A DNA stretch of 64,000 bases from Streptomyces viridochromogenes (GTDB lineage: Bacteria > Actinomycetota > Actinomycetes > Streptomycetales > Streptomycetaceae). Position 1 is the stretch's first letter. Each line of letters starts with the position of its first letter. Shown piece by piece: positions 43,045 through 50,902 of the stretch. The DNA lies in contig NZ_LGUR01000117.1 of NCBI RefSeq assembly GCF_001270495.1, positions 186,001 to 250,000 on the forward strand, in the 5' to 3' direction. The position numbers and the translations under genes are program-made. The notes below the pieces were generated by a model that was not told the DNA's origin, made no database searches, and worked only from the letters and a program-made list of their open reading frames with translations.

Positions 43045-44868
43045 GTGGACTTGCACTTCGGTGACAGCAAACCGACGGACGACGAACGGGCGGCCGTCGA
43101 CGCCCTGCTCGGCCCGCCCGAGTCGTCCTGGGAGGGCGCCGACCGCTCCGACGCGGACCTGAGGTGGGCCAGGGGCGGACGCGAGGCCCGGGACCGCCGC
43201 GACCTGCTGTTGCCGGGGCTGCACGCGATCAACGACCGGATCGGCTGGCTCAGCGAGGGCGCCCTCGACTACCTGTGCCGGCGGCTGACGGTGCCGCCGT
43301 CGGAGGCGTACGGCGTGGCCACCTTCTACGCCATGTTCTCGGTCAAGCCACGCCCCGCGACCGTGCTCCACGTGTGCACGGACCTCGCGTGCGCGGCCGC
43401 CGGGGCGAGCGAGCTGTGCGCCGGGATCGAGGCGCGGCTCGGACTCGGGAGTGGGGTGAGCGTGGAGCGCAGCCCCTGCCTCGGTCTGTGCGAGCGGGCT
43501 CCGGCGGCGCTCGCGATCAAGGCGGGGGATCCGGTGCGTACGGCGGTCTCGGCGCCGGCGACCGTGCACGACGCCGTTCTCGCCGCGAGCGCCCCGGACT
43601 CGGCGCCGGAGGAACCGCCGGCCGTGATGGCGGTACCGCAGGCGGGCAGCGACAGCCTGGTCCTGCTGCGGCGCGTCGGAGTCGTCGACCCGTCCTCGCT
43701 GGACGACTACCGCGCCCACGGCGGCTACACCGCACTGCGCCGGGCCTTCGAACTCGGTCCCGCCGGAGTCATCCGCGAGGTCACCGACTCCGGCCTGGTC
43801 GGGCGTGGCGGCGCCGCCTTCCCCACCGGCCGCAAATGGCAGGCCACGGCGTCGCAGCCCGACCACCCCCACTACGTCGTCTGCAACGCCGACGAATCCG
43901 AACCGGGCACCTTCAAGGACCGCGTGCTCATGGAGGGCGACCCGTACGCGCTGGTCGAGGCGATGACGATCGCGGCGTACGCGACCGGCGCACACCAGGG
44001 GTATCTGTACGTGCGGGGCGAGTACCCGCGGGCGCTGGGGCGTCTGGAGCAGGCCCTCGCGCAGGCACGCGCGCGTGGGCTGCTCGGGGAGGACATCCTC
44101 GGTCAGGGATACGCCTTCGACATCGAGATCCGGCGGGGCGCGGGGGCGTACATCTGCGGTGAGGAGACGGCTCTGTTCAACTCCATCGAGGGCTATCGGG
44201 GCGAGCCGCGCTCGAAGCCGCCGTTCCCGGTGGAGAAGGGGCTGTTCGGCAAGCCGACGGTGGAGAACAACGTCGAGACGCTGGTCAATGTGCTGCCGAT
44301 CCTGACGATGGGCGCCCCGGCGTACGCGGCGATCGGCACGGACAGGTCCACCGGCCCGAAGCTGTTCTGCGTGTCCGGGAGCGTGGAGCGGCCCGGCATC
44401 TACGAGCTCCCCTTCGGCGCGACGCTGGGCGAGCTGCTGGAGCTGGCCGGGGTACGGGAGCGGCTGCGGGCGGTGCTGCTGGGCGGCGCGGCCGGCGGCT
44501 TCGTACGGCCCGACGAGCTGGACATCCCCCTCACCTTCGAGGGCACGCGGGAGGCGGGCACGACGCTCGGCTCGGGCGTGGTCATGGCCTTCGACGACAC
44601 GGTTCCGCTGCCCCGGCTGCTGCTGCGCATCGCGGAGTTCTTCCGCGACGAGTCGTGCGGGCAGTGTGTGCCGTGCCGGGTCGGGACCGTACGGCAGGAG
44701 GAGGCGCTGCACCGGATCGTGGAGCGCACGGGTGCGGCGGCCGCCGATGACATCGCCCTGCTCAGGGAGGTCGGCCGCGCGATGCGGGACGCCTCGATCT
44801 GCGGTCTGGGGCAGACCGCGTGGAACGCCGTGGAATCCGCCATCGACCGTCTGGGGGCGTACGAATGA
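43045..44868 (+). CDS. Formate dehydrogenase diaphorase subunit (NuoE-NuoF fusion)
   Basis: A 607-residue fusion passing electrons to NAD. The NuoE part (1-170) has the [2Fe-2S] cysteines in CTDLAC and CLGLC. The NuoF part has the FMN site GLVGRGGAAFPTGRKW, NADH site RRGAGAYICGEETALFNS, and the [4Fe-4S] site DESCGQCVPCRVGT plus SICGLGQTAWN. GTG 43045 follows GAGGTGACC. Six nt after the catalytic gene and overlapping the next by 4 nt, so stoichiometric expression is likely. It makes the complex an NAD-reducing formate dehydrogenase. Confidence 0.93.
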   Translation: MDLHFGDSKPTDDERAAVDALLGPPESSWEGADRSDADLRWARGGREARDRRDLLLPGLHAINDRIGWLSEGALDYLCRRLTVPPSEAYGVATFYAMFSVKPRPATVLHVCTDLACAAAGASELCAGIEARLGLGSGVSVERSPCLGLCERAPAALAIKAGDPVRTAVSAPATVHDAVLAASAPDSAPEEPPAVMAVPQAGSDSLVLLRRVGVVDPSSLDDYRAHGGYTALRRAFELGPAGVIREVTDSGLVGRGGAAFPTGRKWQATASQPDHPHYVVCNADESEPGTFKDRVLMEGDPYALVEAMTIAAYATGAHQGYLYVRGEYPRALGRLEQALAQARARGLLGEDILGQGYAFDIEIRRGAGAYICGEETALFNSIEGYRGEPRSKPPFPVEKGLFGKPTVENNVETLVNVLPILTMGAPAYAAIGTDRSTGPKLFCVSGSVERPGIYELPFGATLGELLELAGVRERLRAVLLGGAAGGFVRPDELDIPLTFEGTREAGTTLGSGVVMAFDDTVPLPRLLLRIAEFFRDESCGQCVPCRVGTVRQEEALHRIVERTGAAAADDIALLREVGRAMRDASICGLGQTAWNAVESAIDRLGAYE

Positions 44869-45725
44869 CCGTGGTACCGCTGGGGATCCCGCGCCGGCTG
44901 CTGGAGTTCACCATCGACGGGGAGCCCGTGCGCGGGGCGGAGGGCTCCACGATCCTCGACGCCTGCCGGGCGGCCGGGAAGGACATCCCGACTCTCTGCG
45001 AAGGGGACACGCTGCGGCCCAAGAACGCCTGCCGCGTCTGTGTCGTCGAGGTCGAGGGGTCGCGGACGCTCGTCCCGGCCTGCTCGCGCAAGGCCGAACC
45101 CGGGATGGAGGTGAGGACCGACACCGAGCGCGCCCGGCACAGTCGCAAGATCGTCCTTGAGCTTCTCGCCTCGTCGGTCGACCTGTCGACGACCCCGCAG
45201 GTCGCCGGGTGGATCAAGGAGTACGAGGCGAAACCGGACCGGTTCGGGCCGGACGCGGCGCGGCTCAACGAGGAGCCGAAGGTCGACAACGAGCTGTATG
45301 TGCGCGACTACGACAAGTGCATCCTCTGCTACAAGTGCGTGGACGCGTGCGGTGACCAGTGGCAGAACAGCTTCGCGATCTCGGTGGCCGGGCGGGGGTT
45401 CGACGCCCGGATCGCGGTGGAGCACGACGCCCCGCTGACCGACTCGGCGTGCGTGTACTGCGGGAACTGCATCGAGGTGTGCCCGACCGGGGCGCTGTCC
45501 TTCAAGTCCGAGTTCGACATGCGGGCGGCCGGTACGTGGGACGAGTCGGCGCAGACGGAGACGACCACGGTGTGCGCGTACTGCGGTGTGGGCTGCAACC
45601 TCACCCTGCACGTGCAGGACAATGAGATCGTGAAGGTCACCTCGCCGCACGACAATCCGGTGACCCACGGCAACCTGTGCATCAAGGGCCGCTTCGGCTA
45701 CCAGCACGTACAGAACCGGGACTGA
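44865..45725 (+). CDS. Formate dehydrogenase iron-sulphur subunit / N-terminal part of catalytic subunit
   Basis: A 286-residue electron-wire protein. It has a NuoG-like [2Fe-2S] domain (LCEGDTLRPKNACRVCVVEVEG, VPAC), two ferredoxin [4Fe-4S] sites (CILCYKCVDAC and CVYCGNCIEVCPTGAL), and finally VCAYCGVGCNLTLHV with GNLCIKGRFGYQHV. The last block is the [4Fe-4S] domain that in ordinary FdhA directly precedes RLTHPLVR; here the chain stops at QNRD and that continuation is the gene at 41092. ATGA overlap with the diaphorase gene. Thus the catalytic subunit is encoded in two pieces in reversed order. Confidence 0.92.
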   Translation: MTVVPLGIPRRLLEFTIDGEPVRGAEGSTILDACRAAGKDIPTLCEGDTLRPKNACRVCVVEVEGSRTLVPACSRKAEPGMEVRTDTERARHSRKIVLELLASSVDLSTTPQVAGWIKEYEAKPDRFGPDAARLNEEPKVDNELYVRDYDKCILCYKCVDACGDQWQNSFAISVAGRGFDARIAVEHDAPLTDSACVYCGNCIEVCPTGALSFKSEFDMRAAGTWDESAQTETTTVCAYCGVGCNLTLHVQDNEIVKVTSPHDNPVTHGNLCIKGRFGYQHVQNRD

Positions 45726-45749
45726 TCAGGGACTGGTGGGGACGGGAAC

Positions 45750-46613
45750 ATGGGACGAGTCACGGAACGACGCAAGGTGATCCGGATCCGGGACGGAGTG
45801 GTCTCCACCCGCCCGGACACACTCGTCGCCGAGGAACCCCTGGAGATCCGCCTCAACGGCAAGCCGCTGGCGATCACCATGCGCACGCCCGGCGACGACT
45901 TCGCGCTCGCCGCCGGGTTCCTGGTGAGCGAGGGCGTGCTCGCCGAGCAGGGCGACCTGCAGAACATCGTGTACTGCGCGGGCGCCACGGTGGACGGCTC
46001 GAACACGTACAACGTGGTGGACGTGAAGACCTCGCCGGGGGTGGTGATCCCCGACATCACCCTCGAACGCAACGTCTACACGACGTCGTCCTGCGGGCTG
46101 TGCGGCAAGGCGTCGCTCGACGCGGTCCGCACGACCGCCCGCTGGCCGATCGACGACACACGGGGCGGCGACGCTCCCCCGGTCCGGCTCGACCCCGACC
46201 TGCTCGCGGGCCTCCCCGACCGGCTGCGCGCGGCCCAGCGGGTCTTCGACCGGACCGGGGGCCTGCACGCGGCGGCCCTGTTCACCGAGGACGGCGAGCT
46301 GCTCGACATACGGGAGGACGTGGGCCGGCACAACGCGGTCGACAAACTGGTCGGCCGCGCCCTGCAGAACGGCGACCTGCCCCTGTCCCGCACGGTCCTC
46401 CTCGTCTCCGGGCGGGCCAGCTTCGAGCTCGTCCAGAAGGCCGTGATGGCGGGCATCCCGGTCCTGGCGGCCGTCTCGGCGCCCTCGTCCCTCGCGGTGG
46501 ATCTGGCCGCGGAGACAGGGCTGACGCTGGTGGGCTTCCTGCGGGGCAGCTCCATGAACGTGTACGCGGGTGAGGACCGCATCGCCCTGCGGGCCGCGGC
46601 CGCCCAGGGCTGA
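45750..46613 (+). CDS. fdhD: Formate dehydrogenase accessory sulphurtransferase
   Basis: A 287-residue FdhD homologue, which transfers sulphur from a cysteine desulphurase to the Mo-bisPGD cofactor and is needed for active formate dehydrogenase. It shows [21 protein letters not shown], the redox cysteines in [38 protein letters not shown] and [21 protein letters not shown] 45750, 24 nt after the iron-sulphur gene, last of the operon. Confidence 0.96.
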   Translation: MGRVTERRKVIRIRDGVVSTRPDTLVAEEPLEIRLNGKPLAITMRTPGDDFALAAGFLVSEGVLAEQGDLQNIVYCAGATVDGSNTYNVVDVKTSPGVVIPDITLERNVYTTSSCGLCGKASLDAVRTTARWPIDDTRGGDAPPVRLDPDLLAGLPDRLRAAQRVFDRTGGLHAAALFTEDGELLDIREDVGRHNAVDKLVGRALQNGDLPLSRTVLLVSGRASFELVQKAVMAGIPVLAAVSAPSSLAVDLAAETGLTLVGFLRGSSMNVYAGEDRIALRAAAAQG

Positions 46614-46635
46614 CGAGGTTCCCCGCGGCACGGCG

Positions 46636-46685
46636 GCGGGGCCCTGAACGGCGGGGAGCGCCCCCTGCGCCTGCAGGGGCCCCGC
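46636..46685 (+). terminator. Hairpin downstream of fdhD
   Basis: GCGGGGCCCT (46636-46645) can pair with 46675-46685 with one bulge; the loop is about 29 nt. GC-rich without a strong U tract. Plausible end of the formate dehydrogenase operon. Confidence 0.5.
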
Positions 46686-46718
46686 TGTTATGGCTCGGTC
46701 GCCTACGGGGCGCCTTGT

Positions 46719-46786
46719 GCCGGTGTCGAGAGACCGATCGTGCTCGACCCTTCGGGCCTGCGCGCGTTCGGTCTCTCGACACCGGC
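46719..46786. repeat. Long perfect inverted repeat (19-bp arms)
   Basis: GCCGGTGTCGAGAGACCGA (46719-46737) and its exact complement (46768-46786) flank 30 nt that contain a smaller CCTTCGGG turn; weaker pairing extends outwards. It lies between convergent fdhD and hydrolase genes. Could be a bidirectional terminator or a dispersed palindromic element. Confidence 0.85.
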
Positions 46787-46878
46787 GCGCCCCTTCGGCT
46801 CCCTCGCGGCCGGTGTCGTGGGGACAGTGGCTGTTGGTGGGCCGTTGCCCGGCGATGGTGTGGGCTGGTTGGCCCGGC

Positions 46879-47406
46879 TCACGTGGCTTTGAAGGTCACA
46901 TCCGCGGCCCGCACCACCGAACCCAGTCTCGGGAAGTCGAGCCGTACCGATGCCTCGTGCTCGGCCGCCGTGAACGCGGTCATCGCGTCCTCGACGAAGA
47001 CCAGGTCGTAGCCGAGGTCGGCGGCGGCCCGTGCGGTGGACTCGACGCCGAGGTTGGTGGCGATGCCGCCGAACACCAGCGTGGTGATGCCGCGTTGGCG
47101 GAGCCGGTCGTCCAGGCCCGTGCCCTGGAAGGCGCCGATGGTGCGCTTCACGATCTCGATGTCGTCGTCCGTCAGGAGTCCTGGCACGAGGCCGCTGCCG
47201 GACGGCTGCTCGGCGACGCCGCTGCGTTCGACGCGGACGAGGACGACGGTCGCTCCCGCCGAGCGGCCGGAGGCGGCCAACTCCTCGCAGGTGACGAGGA
47301 CTTCGGTGCCCTTCCGGGGTTCGAGGGGCAGCGCGACGATGCGGTCCATCAGGTCGACGAGCACCAGGGCGGTGCGGGCGGGTTCGAGGGCAAGGGCTGC
47401 GGTCAT
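46879..47406 (-). CDS. Isochorismatase/cysteine-hydrolase-fold protein lacking the cysteine
   Basis: A 175-residue isochorismatase-fold protein. The catalytic Asp (LVLVDLMDRIV) and Lys (EIVKRTIGAFQGTGL) are present, but at the nucleophile position the sequence is IATNLGVESTARAAADLGY, with Gly where amidase members have Cys. This is the no-cysteine branch, like isochorismatase itself, so a vinyl-ether or non-amidase reaction, or no catalysis, is possible. It follows a MarR gene by 19 nt and is probably co-transcribed with it. Confidence 0.82.
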   Translation of the reverse strand: MTAALALEPARTALVLVDLMDRIVALPLEPRKGTEVLVTCEELAASGRSAGATVVLVRVERSGVAEQPSGSGLVPGLLTDDDIEIVKRTIGAFQGTGLDDRLRQRGITTLVFGGIATNLGVESTARAAADLGYDLVFVEDAMTAFTAAEHEASVRLDFPRLGSVVRAADVTFKAT

Positions 47407-47425
47407 GACGGAACGTTATCCGTCG

Positions 47426-47863
47426 TCAGCTCTGCGTACCGGAGATCCGGATCAACAGGTCCATGAAACGGTCGCGTTCGGCCGCCGAAAGCGGGGCGAG
47501 GAGCGCGTCGTTGGCCTCGCGGGCCGCCTTCTCGCAGCGCTTCAGCAGGCGCGCCCCGTCGTCCGTGAGGGAGACGGCGTTCTTACGGCGGTCGTCGGGA
47601 TCCGGCGCACGGACCACGAGGCCCTGCGCCTGCAGGTCGTTGAGGATCCCGACCAGGTCCTTGGGGTCGAGCCGCACACCGCGGCCGAGGTCCGCCTGTG
47701 CGACGGGGGCCAGGTCGCGGACCGCGGAGAGCACTACGTGGTGCCACATCTTCATGCCCTCCGCCGCCAGCGCCTCGGCCACCAGGGAGCGGCCCCGGGC
47801 CGCCGCGCGGCCGAGCAGCCAGCTGGGGAGGGAGCGGATCGCGGGGAGCGGGGCTTCGGGCAT
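47426..47863 (-). CDS. MarR-family transcriptional regulator
   Basis: A 145-residue winged-helix protein. VAQADLGRGVRLDPKDLVGILNDLQAQGLVVRAPDPDDRRKNAVSLT spans the recognition helix and wing, with a C-terminal dimerisation helix. Divergent from an MDR oxidoreductase; two near-identical palindromes (47885-47901 and 47924-47940) lie between. Probably represses both directions in response to a small toxic or aromatic compound (inference). Confidence 0.9.
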   Translation of the reverse strand: MPEAPLPAIRSLPSWLLGRAAARGRSLVAEALAAEGMKMWHHVVLSAVRDLAPVAQADLGRGVRLDPKDLVGILNDLQAQGLVVRAPDPDDRRKNAVSLTDDGARLLKRCEKAAREANDALLAPLSAAERDRFMDLLIRISGTQS

Positions 47864-47884
47864 GCGGACACCCTACCGAGAATT

Positions 47885-47940
47885 CGTTGGACTTCCCAAC
47901 GACCATCCCGGTACGGTCGAAACCGTTGGTGTACCCAATG
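47885..47940. promoter_or_regulatory. Two palindromic operators in the MarR/MDR promoter region
   Basis: CGTTGGACTTCCCAACG (47885-47901) and CGTTGGTGTACCCAATG (47924-47940): consensus CGTTGG-N2-T-N-CCCAAYG, 39 bp centre to centre. The second lies 16 nt before the oxidoreductase ATG. Typical paired MarR sites. Confidence 0.75.
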
Positions 47941-47955
47941 AGTTCTGGAGGTGTG

Positions 47956-48873
47956 ATGCGTCGCGTCCGCTACGAGTCCACCGGCGGCCCCCTGTTCCTG
48001 GAGCAGACCCCCGTCCCCGAACCGGGCCCCGGCGAGCTCCTCGTCCGGTGTGAGGCGATCGGCGTGACACTCCCCGTCGTCCGCAAGGTCACCGAGGCCG
48101 CCGAGCCGGTCCCGCTGGGCGGCGAGATCGCGGGCAGGGTCGTGGCCGTGGGCGTCGGGACCACCCGCTTCGGCGCCGGCGACCGCGTGACCGGACTGTG
48201 CTTCGGGCACGGATACGCCGACTACGCACTGCTGCACGAGGCCATGGCCTCCCCGGTTCCCGACACCGCCACCGCCACCGATGCCGTCGCCCTCGTCCGC
48301 AGCGGCCTGGTCGCACTCGGCGCGCTGGAGGCCGCCCGGCCCGAGCCGGGAGAGGCCGCACTGGTCACCGCGGCGGCGAGCGGCGTAGGGCATCTCGCCG
48401 TGCAGCTCGCGCGGGCGCGGGGTGCGGAGCGGGTCGTCGGCGCCGTGTCCGATCCGGCCAAGGCGGACTTCGTGCGCTCCCTCGGCGCCGACGAGGTGGT
48501 GGTCTATGCGGACGACGACTGGGGAGCACCCGTCGACTACGTTCTCGACGCCGTCGGCGGCGACCTGCTCACCCCGGCCCTCGCCGCCCTCGGCCCGGGC
48601 GGACGGCTCGTGGCGTACAGCTCGGGCGGCGGGACCGTTCGGGCATACGACCTTCTCGTGGGCGCGAAGTCCGCCGTCGGGTTCCAGATGGCGCGGATCG
48701 CCCGGGAGGAGCCGGAGTTGTACGAGCGGTGGCGGCAGGAGCTGTGGAAACTGTTCGGCGAGGGGCTCGTGACGCCCGCCGTGCACGGAGAGTTCGCGCT
48801 GACGGAGGCGGCCGCGGCGCACGCGGCCGTCGAGGCGCGGGCCAACCGGGGGAAAGTAGTACTCCATCCGTGA
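47956..48873 (+). CDS. MDR-superfamily quinone oxidoreductase-like protein
   Basis: A 305-residue zinc-independent medium-chain dehydrogenase/reductase. It has the GroES-like N-terminus (PGPGELLVRCEAIGV, GGEIAGRVVAVGVG, GDRVTGL) and nucleotide fold VTAAASGVGHLAVQLARARGAERVVGAVSD. It lacks the cysteine cluster of zinc alcohol dehydrogenases, so is of the quinone oxidoreductase type using NADPH. ATG 47956 follows GGAGG. Likely controlled by the divergent MarR protein. Confidence 0.87.
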   Translation: MRRVRYESTGGPLFLEQTPVPEPGPGELLVRCEAIGVTLPVVRKVTEAAEPVPLGGEIAGRVVAVGVGTTRFGAGDRVTGLCFGHGYADYALLHEAMASPVPDTATATDAVALVRSGLVALGALEAARPEPGEAALVTAAASGVGHLAVQLARARGAERVVGAVSDPAKADFVRSLGADEVVVYADDDWGAPVDYVLDAVGGDLLTPALAALGPGGRLVAYSSGGGTVRAYDLLVGAKSAVGFQMARIAREEPELYERWRQELWKLFGEGLVTPAVHGEFALTEAAAAHAAVEARANRGKVVLHP

Positions 48874-49005
48874 CGTGACACGTGCACGGTTCTTGTGATG
48901 TGTGCGATAGCCCAACTAACGTCTGTGATGCGCACCTTGGACGTGGGATGTCCGGATGTTCAGATGCCTGGACACATGACCAGACGATGAAGGGCGGGCC
49001 GCACC

Positions 49006-50883
49006 ATGCCGTCAAGAGTTCGCGCACGTCTCAGAGCTGCCCTCGTCGCGGCCGTCGCCCTCACGGCGACGGCCGCGACGTCAGGTCCGGCGGAGTCCCG
49101 ACCGAGCACCAGGACATCGCCGTTCGAGCAGCAGGTCCTCTTCAGGGCCGACCAGGATCCCGGGTACGCCTGCTTCCGCATCCCGGCGATCGTGAAGTCC
49201 AAGGACGGCACGCTGCTCGCGTTCGCCGAGGGGCGGGTACTCAACTGCGGTGACGCCGCCGACATCGATCTCGTCCTCAAGCGGTCGACGGACGGTGGCC
49301 GCACCTGGGGGCCGCTCCAGGTCGTCAACGAGGGCAACGGCGACACGCACGGCAACCCCGCACCGATCGTGGACCGTGAGACCGGGCGCATCCTCCTGGC
49401 GGAGACGTACAACACGGGCCGTACGGACAGCGGCAGTTGCTCCGTGCCCTGCGATCGCACGCCTCATCTCCAGTACAGCGACGACGACGGCCTGACCTGG
49501 TCCGAGCCGCGCGATCTGAGCGCCCAGATACTGCCCGCGGACTGGAACTCCTGGTATGCCACGGGTCCCGTGCACGGCATCCAGCTCACCAAGGGCAAGC
49601 ACGCCGGGCGGCTTGTCTTCGGCGTCAACACCGAGACCTGGGACGGCAGTCGGGTCACCGACAACCACGCCGCCCTCATCGTCAGCGACGACGGCGGCGA
49701 CAACTGGCGGGTCGGCGCCACCGACTCGTGGGCCATTTCCGCCGCCGACAGCACCTTCCGGCAGAAGCCGTCCGAGGTGACGCTCACCGAGCGTACGGAC
49801 GGCACGATCATCATCAGCGGACGGGAACAGGACGGCACCGACCTCGGGCATCGCTCCCAGACGTACAGCCGGGACGGCGGCGACAGCTTCACCGGCCCGT
49901 TCCGCGACCTTCCGGACCTCTACACGCCCCAGGTGCAGGGCGCCACGCTCCGCCTGGGCAACCGACTGCTGCTGTCCGCGCCCGGCGATCCCGACCGTCG
50001 GCGGACCATGATGATCCGGACCTCCTGGAACGGCGGCACCACCTGGGACAGCGTGGACCGGGGCAAGGTCGTCACCACGGACTGGTCGGGCTACTCCGAC
50101 ATGGTCGGCATCGACGCGTCCACGGTGGGCCTGATGTACGAGGGCGGCGCCGTCGACGCGCGGGACGAGATCCGCTTCGCCCGCTTCACCGAGGGCTGGC
50201 TGGGACCACGTCGCGGCCCCGACCCGACCACCCCCGACCTCGCCCCGGGCGCACCCCGCGCGACCGTCCTCGGGGGCGCCCGGGTGACGGACGGCGTAAT
50301 GGGCAAGGCCATGGAGTTCGACGGCGACGACGCCGTACGCCTGCCGTACCGGTCCCGACTGCCGCTCGGTACGGGCGAGTTCACCGTCTCGCTGTTCTTC
50401 CGGTACTCCGCCACGGCCGGCGAGCAGCCGTTCCTGTGGATGGGCGGGATCGGCTCCACCCAGCCACAGGTCTGGCTGCGGGGGGAACCCGCCAACGACC
50501 GGGTGCGTGCCCTGATCACCACCCGGGAGGGGTTCGGGACGGTGCACACCTCGTCCGTGTGGGCCGGAGACGCCCACAACGACGACGCGTGGCATCACCT
50601 CGCGCTGCGGCGCGGCGGCGGAAAGCTGACCCTCTTCGTCGACGGCAGGGCGATCAGCACCACTGACGTGCCAGGTTCGGTCAGCCGGAACTCGCCGTTC
50701 GGCGTGCACGTCGGCCAGCGCATGGACAGCCGGGCCTTCCTCACCGGCGCGATCGACGACGTGCGGGTGTGGAACCGGGCACTCGGTGACTCGGAGCTCG
50801 ATGCCGCGGCACGGGCCGGTGCCCGTAAGAGTTCGGCCACGCCCGACACCGTCCTGTGGCTGCCCATGGACCAGGTGGGCTGA
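49006..50883 (+). CDS. Secreted sialidase (GH33-like) with LamG domain
   Basis: A 625-residue exported enzyme. Signal peptide about 1-32 (ALVAAVALTATAATSGPA). The sialidase propeller (about 40-400) has the YACFRIPAIV arginine motif and Asp boxes STDGGRTWG, SDDDGLTWS, SDDGGDNWR and SRDGGDSFT. It ends in a concanavalin-like LamG domain (about 425-600; GKAMEFDGDDAVRLP, DDAWHHLALRR, GAIDDVRVWNRAL) for glycan binding. Removes terminal sialic acid or a related sugar from glycoconjugates. The following gene begins 20 nt later. Confidence 0.92.
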   Translation: MPSRVRARLRAALVAAVALTATAATSGPAESRPSTRTSPFEQQVLFRADQDPGYACFRIPAIVKSKDGTLLAFAEGRVLNCGDAADIDLVLKRSTDGGRTWGPLQVVNEGNGDTHGNPAPIVDRETGRILLAETYNTGRTDSGSCSVPCDRTPHLQYSDDDGLTWSEPRDLSAQILPADWNSWYATGPVHGIQLTKGKHAGRLVFGVNTETWDGSRVTDNHAALIVSDDGGDNWRVGATDSWAISAADSTFRQKPSEVTLTERTDGTIIISGREQDGTDLGHRSQTYSRDGGDSFTGPFRDLPDLYTPQVQGATLRLGNRLLLSAPGDPDRRRTMMIRTSWNGGTTWDSVDRGKVVTTDWSGYSDMVGIDASTVGLMYEGGAVDARDEIRFARFTEGWLGPRRGPDPTTPDLAPGAPRATVLGGARVTDGVMGKAMEFDGDDAVRLPYRSRLPLGTGEFTVSLFFRYSATAGEQPFLWMGGIGSTQPQVWLRGEPANDRVRALITTREGFGTVHTSSVWAGDAHNDDAWHHLALRRGGGKLTLFVDGRAISTTDVPGSVSRNSPFGVHVGQRMDSRAFLTGAIDDVRVWNRALGDSELDAAARAGARKSSATPDTVLWLPMDQVG

Positions 50884-50902
50884 GACCACTAACGTCCCAG
50901 GC

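Noticed and set aside
44820..44864. Upstream start for the iron-sulphur subunit
   Set aside because: It would overlap the diaphorase gene by about 50 nt; ATG 44865 gives the standard ATGA overlap and begins at the domain.
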